From NCBI GenBank assembly GCA_024743355.1, contig JANSWS010000006.1, positions 1-55,362 on the forward strand: a stretch of DNA of 55,362 nucleotides. Reading direction: 5' to 3'. Of this stretch, positions 44,201 to 51,579 are shown in pieces (position 1 is the first letter of the stretch; every line of letters begins with the position of its first letter). This DNA is from a bacterium. GTDB lineage: Bacteria; Planctomycetota; Planctomycetia; Pirellulales; Pirellulaceae. The notes beneath the pieces were generated by a model. That model was not told the origin of the DNA, searched no databases, and saw nothing but the letters and a program-made list of their open reading frames with translations. A program made the position numbers and the translations under genes.

Positions 44201-47004
44201 AACAAGCTCTTCAGATATGCCAACTAGCCGAGTTAGATTCCGAGTTGAAAAGCCAGATGCGTGCCGCCGGGCATGACCAGCTGGCCGATGAAATTTCGAC
44301 TTTGTTGCAAAGTCGGCTATCCGAATATGGAGCATCTATGCCGGCAGTCGATCAGCTTGGAAGGAAGTTGGCGCAATTGAAAGAGCTTGAGCGGGCGCTG
44401 GCACCTATGCTAAGAGAGGCTCATAATGCGATCTTGGCGGCAACTCCGAATCTAGCGACCCTGGCACATCGAGCCGCTGAGGACGCCCGGAGCGTACAAG
44501 AACAATCCAACGGACTACAAGAGTTGATCGGCCGCGGGGAGTCGCTGGATCCTACGTCGCGATTGCAGCAGGTGCTGCACCAAACCGAACTGGCGACCGC
44601 CACCAGCGATTCGTTGCACAACGCCTTGGTCGATGTGGCGGATTCACGCGAACTGCTTGATTTCGCGCAAATCGAGCAACTTCGCGTAGCGCAGGCAGCG
44701 ATCACCCTGGTGGATAGCGCGCGGGAGAAGCTAGCCACCAGTAGAGAATTGGTAAGCGATGCGTCGTCCGCGGCAGCTCGGATTGCCGTCGTTCCCGACG
44801 CAGCGAATTCAGCCCGGCAGCCCCTTGCTGAGGCCGTGGACTTGCAGGCTCAAGCCGCCAACACACTACACAGACTGGCGGAGCTTTTAGCCTCGGCTGG
44901 CTCAACGGACACTTCCGAACTGGACGCGGAGATGCGGCTGCTGGAACAACTGATGGCTATGTCCGACGAGCCAGAGTTCGAACAAGCAGGCAGCGAGCAT
45001 ACCGCTCCGCCAGCATCCGAGGAACAAATACAGAGAGCCGAATCTCTGGCGGAGCTGGCAAGCCAGGATCCAAAACAACTCCTGAGTTCCCTGGAAGAGG
45101 AGTTAAAGACGAATTCGCCCATGCGCGAGGAGATGTCAGACATCGCCCGCACGGCAGCGGAACAAGCCTTGCGACAACTACAGGATGCCGCCCGCCGGCA
45201 GGCCAGAATCCGACCTGAGCTTGAACAATCGGACGTTGCTTTGAAAACGCAAGTGCGACTCTTGCTGCACGACTTGCAGGCCCTTCGGGACTTTTCCAAG
45301 CAAGACCTGGACTTACTTTTCTCGGAAGCCCGCTGGACCGCCGGCGCGGCGCGCCAGACCGGGCTGCAAGAAAGGCTCCGAGAATTCGAAACGCACTTCG
45401 CCGCCGAGCTGGCGATATTGTCCGACATTGGCATGCATCTATCCGCGACCGAGCTACAGCAATACGCGGATGCATTGCAGACAAGTCTGAATGGAGCTGT
45501 CGCCATCTCTCAAGCCGCCAGTGATCAACTTCAGTCGTCTGTGGAACAAACCATTCACCCCAATGGTGCTGAATGGAATCATCGCCGACGTGAAATGCGC
45601 GATCGCGATCGGCGAATTCATCAACAAGATTTGCGTCATCTTCATCAGGCTCTACAACGGGAACAAAAGCAGCGCAACCAGGCCAGCGATGAGCTAAAGC
45701 AGACCGAACAGCAATGGGAAGCAGCCCGAAAAATGTTGAGCGCGCAGCAAGCGAAGACGGGACAGCCGGCAGAACTTCGGGATGATCTTCCGACTTCGAC
45801 AGGCCCCATCACGGAACTAGAACGGCGATTGCAAGCTCAAGCAAAATTTCTGCAAGATTTGGAAGATCGCAGGACGGGCATGGATCGTTTGTTGCAACAG
45901 GCGCGAGAGTATACGGAACCAGGCTTCCGCTCACTGAATCCTAGTGCTGAGCTTGCCATGCAACTTATCCAGCTGGCAGAGCAGCGTAGCCGCCTGTTGC
46001 TTGAGCGGCTTGACGTTTGGAAGGAAGGCCTCCCGAACTCTGTGCGGGCTCCAGCCAGCCTCTTTGAGCAAGCGGCGGCACAACAGTCTTTCCTTCAAGC
46101 TCAAGTGTCGCAAGCCGCGCAGACACTCGCCAGGGCAGGGCGGCACGAGTCGCGATTGGAACACCTGGCCATCAGTGAGCAACTGAAACAGGTTTCCGAT
46201 CAAGCAGCCCGCAATGCGGATCGGCAACTGCAAACAGCCGCCGATACGCTGGCGCGAACGGCTCGTCGCGCGTTGGAAAGAGACCCTACGCAACCTTTCT
46301 CCACACCTGAGGACGCGAAGATTGCTCTCGACGCCAGCAGCGAAGCCTTACAGGCCATCCGTCAAACGGAGGACTCTCTGCGACAAGTCCTGGATGGCTC
46401 GCAGAAGCGCGACACTAGCGAGTTGGCCGATTCCTTACCTGGTGAACGCGATGGCACATCGGTGAGTTCTTCGTGGACCGAATCGGAACCCGGCAATTCA
46501 CCGGCCAGAGAAACTTCGTCTTCAGCAGAGTCGAAGCTAACTAATCGACTACCGCTTAATCCCGAGGAATTGGCACGACTGTTGGACGTCTTGGACCGCA
46601 AGCTGCATTCTGTTTCTGATTTGGGAGAACAGGACAATAACGCAGCCTCACCAGCGGCTCCGCAAACTACCAGTCCGCTTTCCAGGGCAGCCCGTCAACT
46701 TGCCCAACAGATGCGTCGCAGTCGCGACGAGCAAACTCCGCCTGCCAATCAGGATATCGGCATGGCAACGCAATCCAGCATGGCCGATTTCACTCCGCAA
46801 CAGAGCAGCGGATTTACCATTTTGGACAACTGGGACGGTGTAGAACCCAAGATTGATGCTCAGTGGGCGGATCTGCGGTTGCGACAAGCCGATGATGCTA
46901 GCCAAACGCAGACGATTCGAATGTCACCTCGTTTTCGTCAGCAGGTGGAAGCCTATTTTCAGAATCTGGGTACCTCGCTTTCCGAACCCGCGAATCGCAA
47001 GTAA
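41275..47004 (+). CDS. Giant membrane-anchored coiled-coil protein (1909 aa)
   Basis: Two or three membrane helices in the first 200 residues (ASLALGFSVGGLLICLLAES; AGAAALLLLLCC), then beta-rich Ig-like segments to about residue 560 (FELAVSPPSYTGLPTEIFTQ, DNPPQIQWLDPIDSS). The remaining 1300 residues are almost all charged, Gln/Ala/Leu-rich coiled coil (QLQDAARRQARIRPELEQSD). It resembles DUF4175-like large proteins that accompany MoxR/BatA clusters in planctomycetes. It could be a periplasmic scaffold. ATG 41275 has no clear ribosome site; Met33 (41371) is an alternative. No enzymatic motif was recognised. Confidence 0.85.
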   Translation: MVMTPPDNRFQHFGTMASAPSWPLDLAASSTEMDPITEQRLAEFRSRRQGLRLWRGASLALGFSVGGLLICLLAESLSEQAWVHWICALVTYGILLSAVICLIVIPLCKSTSLSADARRLERLEPRLKDSLLSAIELSDDASITNGTSAEFRAELQRQVADTMEMVDVRNLLPWQLIRRPLRIGAGAAALLLLLCCVPQLHLPHRIARTLLPFANLGRATNLVIHIERPAPPNQHLPRGDVVAITARISGGQPNRVWLERRDEHGSQRQEMLPLKTRSREPSRRSDAWWSPDESRFESTCPADAPRLEYRVLADGAASPWYELRTDVRPGVDQFELAVSPPSYTGLPTEIFTQEHGSIQALRGSHLRLAIRVNQQLARAEIRWQDSESDSSTQDLQWDADSEQYVTDVELGDSRKYRLLLQSAETGFTNAFSPSYQITALADNPPQIQWLDPIDSSIIAASHELLSMTVIASDDMPLNSLQLQSRQSEADPWEDVGPPKHLDSTAHDDTSPRGSEMDGEAKSAEKSPITGGHRVQQACTFTYDLQTSELQSGDTIQFRVRAQALNEEYAASTPLNLTISSLSLDLTASQAEVHRAEVAARLQRMSTELQSKFPSADGADSALPAAELQEWTARWKAGAEDLLLAAQIAASSCDEWVDNWEMRQIAELTTQWIHLADQISLGEEIAEDRLRAQSQTIAVTAEHARAMVAHDFAERHARLMHTLAGAMVAMTEDTSADVERLMRRQAALGKQLEDVLASLSAYSAHLHPAAHSAMRQLAERLTGLQERMESPTISTQAETLRELARSYAKQLQDASLLSRLDAKLSERIGQAHRFLDQNVQLSARLVADQVRASDSADSANLPPTQYASRFEPVLIQMSQRRSIRRLGPPGSPFESSMLGYARRGMQAILQSSDSVRQKQQALLSLADALLVIELGGELRQALTMTEDLLERESWSFRNTATWTEVPRIWAATRARLEQALQICQLAELDSELKSQMRAAGHDQLADEISTLLQSRLSEYGASMPAVDQLGRKLAQLKELERALAPMLREAHNAILAATPNLATLAHRAAEDARSVQEQSNGLQELIGRGESLDPTSRLQQVLHQTELATATSDSLHNALVDVADSRELLDFAQIEQLRVAQAAITLVDSAREKLATSRELVSDASSAAARIAVVPDAANSARQPLAEAVDLQAQAANTLHRLAELLASAGSTDTSELDAEMRLLEQLMAMSDEPEFEQAGSEHTAPPASEEQIQRAESLAELASQDPKQLLSSLEEELKTNSPMREEMSDIARTAAEQALRQLQDAARRQARIRPELEQSDVALKTQVRLLLHDLQALRDFSKQDLDLLFSEARWTAGAARQTGLQERLREFETHFAAELAILSDIGMHLSATELQQYADALQTSLNGAVAISQAASDQLQSSVEQTIHPNGAEWNHRRREMRDRDRRIHQQDLRHLHQALQREQKQRNQASDELKQTEQQWEAARKMLSAQQAKTGQPAELRDDLPTSTGPITELERRLQAQAKFLQDLEDRRTGMDRLLQQAREYTEPGFRSLNPSAELAMQLIQLAEQRSRLLLERLDVWKEGLPNSVRAPASLFEQAAAQQSFLQAQVSQAAQTLARAGRHESRLEHLAISEQLKQVSDQAARNADRQLQTAADTLARTARRALERDPTQPFSTPEDAKIALDASSEALQAIRQTEDSLRQVLDGSQKRDTSELADSLPGERDGTSVSSSWTESEPGNSPARETSSSAESKLTNRLPLNPEELARLLDVLDRKLHSVSDLGEQDNNAASPAAPQTTSPLSRAARQLAQQMRRSRDEQTPPANQDIGMATQSSMADFTPQQSSGFTILDNWDGVEPKIDAQWADLRLRQADDASQTQTIRMSPRFRQQVEAYFQNLGTSLSEPANRK

Positions 47005-47027
47005 CAGCCCGCATTTGAACCTGTTCC

Positions 47028-48212
47028 ATGCAAAAGCCTCATTTGTCAGCGAATCCCATTAACGCTCTGCTGTGCGATACAAAGCAACAAACTGTCTTAT
47101 CGGCTGCTAAGCGGAGTAGGACGGTGACGACCGCGCTGTGCTGTTCATGTCTGTGGCTAGGCCTGGCTACATCCGTCGTCGACTTACGAGCGCAGAGCAC
47201 GCAGATCCATGAAAAGGAAGCTGTCGATCCGATTCGCACAGCGATGGATCGGGCGACCCGCTACTTGATCTCCAAGCAGCGTGAGGATGGGGGGATTACT
47301 GACCGCCAATACGACACAACCATGACGTCTCTGGCCATCATGGCCATGGCCAGCACGGGCATCACGCCTGAATCCTTGGATGACTCTGGACAAGCTTCCC
47401 GACGGGCGCTCGATTTTGTGCTTCGAAGCGATCGACAAGATCAACAAGGCTACTTCGGTAATCGTGACGGCTCACGCATGTATGGTCACGGCATCACTAC
47501 CCTGATGCTGACCGAGATGCTGGGGATGGGCGCGGATGCGGAACAAGATCACCGAATCTACGAACGCTGTCAAAAAGCCATCGACTTGATTCTGTCGGCT
47601 CAGCAGCAGAACAAACCGAGCAAGTATCAAGGCGGCTGGCGCTACACGCCCAATTCAAACGACGCGGATCTGTCGGTCAGCGTTTGGCAATTGATGGCCC
47701 TGCGATCGGCCAAAAACGATGGACTGGATGTACCTGCCGAGGCAATTTCCATAGCGGTCGACTATCTAAAACGGTCTTACACCGCCAGGATCGACAACCG
47801 CGGTCTGCCGCTCGAAGATACCGGTGGCTTCAGCTACTTGCCGGACCGACGCAGCCCAACCTTCGCTATGACCGCAGCCGGGCTGTTGGCGATGCAGGTC
47901 TGTGGCCAGTACGAATCACCGCTGGTGAGCGGAGCGGCCGGATGGCTGGAACAACACCCTCCCAAATGGAATGAGCGTTTCTTTTTCTACGGCACCTACT
48001 ACTACGCTCAGGGCATGCATCAACGCGGCGGTCAGCAAGCCGAATCCGCTCGTCGCATCGTTTCCGAACTCTTGCTTGATCGTCAGCAGCCGGACGGTTC
48101 TTGGGTAGCTCCAGGTGGCGAAGAAGCCGGTGCCGGCAAAGTTTACACCACCAGCATGGCGATGCTGAGCTTGTCAGTCGGCTACCACTACCTGCCCATC
48201 TACCAGCGTTAA
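47028..48212 (+). CDS. Secreted prenyltransferase/squalene-cyclase-repeat protein
   Basis: 394 aa. Signal peptide near residues 34-55 ([20 protein letters not shown]). The mature part has alpha/alpha-toroid repeats with [40 protein letters not shown] and [20 protein letters not shown], the QxxDGSW-like signature of terpenoid-cyclase/prenyltransferase repeats. The aspartate-rich DxDD motif of true squalene cyclases is not seen, so the protein probably does not cyclise terpenes. It closes the operon, 24 nt after the giant gene. ATG 47028 lacks a clear ribosome site; GTG 47124 has GGAG upstream but would leave a signal peptide without positive charges. Confidence 0.85.
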   Translation: MQKPHLSANPINALLCDTKQQTVLSAAKRSRTVTTALCCSCLWLGLATSVVDLRAQSTQIHEKEAVDPIRTAMDRATRYLISKQREDGGITDRQYDTTMTSLAIMAMASTGITPESLDDSGQASRRALDFVLRSDRQDQQGYFGNRDGSRMYGHGITTLMLTEMLGMGADAEQDHRIYERCQKAIDLILSAQQQNKPSKYQGGWRYTPNSNDADLSVSVWQLMALRSAKNDGLDVPAEAISIAVDYLKRSYTARIDNRGLPLEDTGGFSYLPDRRSPTFAMTAAGLLAMQVCGQYESPLVSGAAGWLEQHPPKWNERFFFYGTYYYAQGMHQRGGQQAESARRIVSELLLDRQQPDGSWVAPGGEEAGAGKVYTTSMAMLSLSVGYHYLPIYQR

Positions 48213-48404
48213 AGGCTAGCAGCGTTAACGTCCACGTGGCGGATGGAGCACGCGACTCGAGAACGGACTCCGTGCTCCCTTCCGACGCCGCCCTTTCGCC
48301 GCGGATCCATTGGCTATTGCTTTTGCAGGACTCAACAATGGAGATCCACTCACACTGGACCTTCGGCTAGCTAGGGCAATCTCAAAAATGACGCAGGATA
48401 GAAA

Positions 48405-48472
48405 GTCGCAGATTGCTCCGCGATCGACGCGTTTTCAGGCTGAGGCGCTACGATCGCGGAGCGATCGGCGAC
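48405..48472. repeat. 22-bp-arm palindrome
   Basis: Arms 48405-48426 and 48451-48472 (GTCGC.GAT.GCTCCGCGATCG on one side) match at 20 of 22 positions around a 24-nt loop. It lies in the 280-nt gap between the operon end and a minus-strand gene and probably belongs to a dispersed palindromic repeat family; it may also terminate the long operon. Confidence 0.75.
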
Positions 48473-48492
48473 TATCTAGGACTTAAAATGCA

Positions 48493-48855
48493 CTATTCCA
48501 TGCGAAAGGCTTCGTCTTCCTGCGTGGACGACGAAGCCCGATTGCGGCGATCCATCCAGTTGATACCCAGATGTAAAAACCATACCAGGATGCCCAGGGC
48601 CATGGGTGAGGCATAGAGAAACATCGCGAACACGACCTGCGCCTGACGCGCATCCGAAGTGCTGGTAATCGGCTCGGTCTTACCGAACCAGGCGTTCAAC
48701 TCAGATGTAATGGCGGGAACCCGCAAGGCGTAAAAAACCAACAACCCCAACCCAGCAGATACAACCATCAACAGCAGAATCATCATCGTCCCGAAGCCCA
48801 GGCGAACCGGTTGCCGTTCCATGAACGGTGAGTCGACTTGAGGTGCAGGTTTCAA
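48493..48855 (-). CDS. Small two-helix membrane protein (120 aa)
   Basis: Membrane helices LGFGTMMILLLMVVSAGLGL and VVFAMFLYASPMALGILVWF, a basic end (MDRRNRASSS) and a charged C-terminus. The start DSPFMERQPVRLGFGTMM resembles small planctomycete membrane proteins. TTG 48855 (GAGAA upstream) includes this whole motif; ATG 48822 is an alternative. Function unknown. Confidence 0.75.
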   Translation of the reverse strand: MKPAPQVDSPFMERQPVRLGFGTMMILLLMVVSAGLGLLVFYALRVPAITSELNAWFGKTEPITSTSDARQAQVVFAMFLYASPMALGILVWFLHLGINWMDRRNRASSSTQEDEAFRME

Positions 48856-49096
48856 GATCTGATTCTCGCTTTAATGCTGGTATCGCAACTGTGAATCTAG
48901 CGAATATGGGTTGCTTTTCACAGGCAGGATGCTTCCGCGTAAATGAAACTTACCGGTTTTCCCGATTGATAGGTAGCGGGGAATCCGATCCCCGAAGTAG
49001 CCGTGTCGGGTTGACCCGCATCAACCTGACTCTCTAACGCCATACAACCATATGTCTGCATGGCAGTAAGCTAGCAGTGCGTAAAGGATGACGCAA

Positions 49097-49435
49097 ATGA
49101 ATCGCGTGATGTTGGGATTAGCTTTAGCAATTGGCATCTCCTGTAGCACCGGGTGCGAGACACTGCAGAAGCGTGGCCACGGAGTGCACTGCAACAACTG
49201 TCAGGACGCTGCCTGCAACGGACCACTCGGCTGCCGCCCATGCCGCATGGGCTGGCAACGAGGCGGTACGGATTATGGGGGGCTTTTGTCGCATGCAGGT
49301 GCCTACTGCCATGCACAACCCTCCGGACACACTGGACCGGCTGGTCCAGCCACAGCCCAGGTTGCTTATCCGTATTACACCGTACGAGGACCTCGGGATT
49401 TCTTCCTGGATAATCCTCCCAGCATCGGCCGCTAA
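49097..49435 (+). CDS. Cysteine-rich secreted lipoprotein
   Basis: 112 aa. ATG 49097 has AAGGA 8 nt upstream. Signal peptide MNRVMLGLALAIGISCSTGC with a plausible lipobox ending at Cys20. The mature protein is rich in Cys, Gly and His (HCNNCQDAACNGPLGCRPC). No family recognised; small Cys-rich envelope proteins of this type occur in planctomycetes. Confidence 0.7.
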   Translation: MNRVMLGLALAIGISCSTGCETLQKRGHGVHCNNCQDAACNGPLGCRPCRMGWQRGGTDYGGLLSHAGAYCHAQPSGHTGPAGPATAQVAYPYYTVRGPRDFFLDNPPSIGR

Positions 49436-49522
49436 GTTACCAGGCTGACGCCTGACGGCGATCGGTAGTGTCCGCGGCCGCGGCTGACAAACAAGCTGCC
49501 GCCGGAACAGCTCGAATTGCAA

Positions 49523-51271
49523 TTACGGCAGGGCTGAGTTCAGTGATGCATCAAAGACGATTCTTCCTTGAAGAATCGTCTTTTGCACATTGGCTCCAAG
49601 AATCTCTTCGGGCTGACATCGCAGCAAGTCCCGATCCCAGAGCACCAGATCGGCTTGTTTGCCGACTTCGATGGAACCCAGATCATTCTCCTGGAATGCG
49701 GCTATGGCTGGCCACAGCGTATAGCTCAGCAACGCCTCCTCGCGCGTCATGCATTGTTCGGGATAGAAGAGATCTCCGTTGGACAATCGTCGGGTTACCG
49801 CCGCATACAGACTGACACGCGGATCGATGCGTTCCACGGGAGCGTCGGTCCCGTTGGGAATAATGGATCCACAATCGATTAAAGAGCGCCACACATACGC
49901 ACCTTGTCGACTGCGGCGTTCTCCTAGCCGCGTGGGTACGAAGATTGCATCGCTCGTGCAGTGATTCGCTTGCATCACGGGAATCACCCCTAATGCGGCG
50001 AAGCGTGGTATATCGCTGACTGATAGATGCTGCGCGTGTTCAATTCTCCAGCGGTGGTCGCTGTGCACATTGGTTCCCAAGACTTTTTCATAGACATCCA
50101 ATACTTCGCGATTGGCGCGATCGCCTATGGCGTGAACGCATAATTGCCACCCGTGTTCTTGGCAGAGTTCGGCAATGCGTTCCATTTCGTCTAGGGCCAC
50201 CGTGTTCAGACCCGCGGATTCCGGCAAGTCTTCGTAGGGTTGCAGCAACCAGGCTCCGTGCGGACCGAGCGCACCATCAATGGAAACCTTGACACTGCGG
50301 ACGGTGAAGAAATGGCCACCTACCGCTTCAAATCGCGAAGCGGGCATCTTCGCTTGCAGTTCGTCGCTGCCGGTGCGGATCATCATGTAGACCCGCACGG
50401 GCAGTTCATTGGACTTTGCCATCTCGGCTAAATTCTCCGCCAGCTGAAAACTGCTTCCCGCATCATGCACGCTGGTAATCCCGTGCCTCAGGCATTCCTC
50501 ACCCGCTAAACGCACTTGCTCGCTGAGCAACTGCGATCTCTCCGCGACCGACATGCGCGAGTTTGATCGGGCTTGCACCCGGCGAATCAAGCTTTGCGCG
50601 TTTTCACGAAAGACTCCAATCGGCTGGCCATTCTCATCCTTGAGAATCTCTCCTCCCGCCGGATCCGATGTATCGGGCCCCACTCCTGCCATTCTCATCG
50701 CCAGCTCATTAGCGAAGCAGGCGTGGCCACTCGCGTGGGTAAGCAGCACCGGATGATCCGGAACTGCCAAGCTCATGTCGCCGTGCGAGGGATAACCATC
50801 CACCGCCCCGACAGGCTGCCGCTTCCACTTGGATTGGTGCCAACCGCGACCTTCAATCCAAGCACCCTTGGGCAATAGCTTCGCAGCCTGTTCCACTTGC
50901 GCCACGATATCGGCCCACGACTCGGCCTGACTGAGATCCAACATCTGCAGCGATTGGCCGAGGCCGACAAAATGCAGGTGGCTATCACAAAAACCAGGCG
51001 TCAAAGTTTGCCCTTGGGCATCGATGATTTGAGTCTGATCAGAGATCAGCGAGTCCAATATGTCTTGCGATCCCACAGCCACGACTCTTCCATCCCGGAC
51101 CGCCACCGCATCGCTTTCGCCCATCGACGGATTGCACTGAAGCACGACGGCGTTTTTGATGATCAGCTCGGCCGGCTGCGCTCGCACAACTTGAGCGCAA
51201 GTCCACAAACCCAAGAACGTCGGCCAGAGGGATCCAGCCAGTAGCCAACGAAGCGAAGCAAATTCATGCAC
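49523..51271 (-). CDS. YtcJ-like amidohydrolase, exported
   Basis: 582 aa. GTG 51271 with AGGAAAG upstream. N-terminal signal peptide (WLLAGSLWPTFLGLWTCAQV). Amidohydrolase features: ELIIKNAVVLQCNPSMGESD, GQTLTPGFCDSHLHFVGLGQ, VSIDGALGPHGAWLLQPYED, HRWRIEHAQHLS, PNGTDAPVERIDPRVSLYAA and DLGSIEVGKQADLVLWDRDL. This matches the YtcJ/LAF3 group of metal-dependent hydrolases; the substrate is unknown. Lone gene. Confidence 0.92.
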   Translation of the reverse strand: MHEFASLRWLLAGSLWPTFLGLWTCAQVVRAQPAELIIKNAVVLQCNPSMGESDAVAVRDGRVVAVGSQDILDSLISDQTQIIDAQGQTLTPGFCDSHLHFVGLGQSLQMLDLSQAESWADIVAQVEQAAKLLPKGAWIEGRGWHQSKWKRQPVGAVDGYPSHGDMSLAVPDHPVLLTHASGHACFANELAMRMAGVGPDTSDPAGGEILKDENGQPIGVFRENAQSLIRRVQARSNSRMSVAERSQLLSEQVRLAGEECLRHGITSVHDAGSSFQLAENLAEMAKSNELPVRVYMMIRTGSDELQAKMPASRFEAVGGHFFTVRSVKVSIDGALGPHGAWLLQPYEDLPESAGLNTVALDEMERIAELCQEHGWQLCVHAIGDRANREVLDVYEKVLGTNVHSDHRWRIEHAQHLSVSDIPRFAALGVIPVMQANHCTSDAIFVPTRLGERRSRQGAYVWRSLIDCGSIIPNGTDAPVERIDPRVSLYAAVTRRLSNGDLFYPEQCMTREEALLSYTLWPAIAAFQENDLGSIEVGKQADLVLWDRDLLRCQPEEILGANVQKTILQGRIVFDASLNSALP

Positions 51272-51579
51272 GATGATTTCTTTCCTGGTTCATTACCTTG
51301 GGCGACAACGAGACTTTTGAGCTAAAATAGAGCCCGTCATAGTCTCGCGAGACGATCGGATCGCTCAACAAATTGCATTTGGGACTATTTAACCCTTCGT
51401 ACTTTGAGACAACACGCGCCTATCGCCTACCTTTTCGAGTTTTCCAGTCGTCACATTTCCATCGATCGCCCGTAGACGAGTCGCTTCGAGCACGAGCACG
51501 AGCACGAGCACGGAAATCGACGATGGCGATTCGTCTACGTGTCCACTTTTATCCGCAGTATTCTAGCTTGGTGACAGTC
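51272..51579. other. Divergent intergenic region with repeat
   Basis: 308 nt between the amidohydrolase and the cytochrome gene. It contains the inverted-repeat/hexamer element described separately and an open frame with no coding character. Promoters for both genes are expected here. Confidence 0.5.
51471..51539. repeat. Inverted repeat enclosing four CGAGCA hexamers
   Basis: Arms 51471-51484 (CGTAGACGAGTCGC) and 51526-51539 match at 13 of 14 positions. The loop holds four perfect tandem copies of CGAGCA (51487-51510). The element sits in the leader of the cytochrome/WD40 gene, 40 nt before its start. Confidence 0.75.

Noticed and set aside
47028-48212. True squalene-hopene cyclase
   Set aside because: The protein is about 400 aa with a signal peptide, has QxxDGSW-like repeats only and lacks the catalytic DxDD motif.
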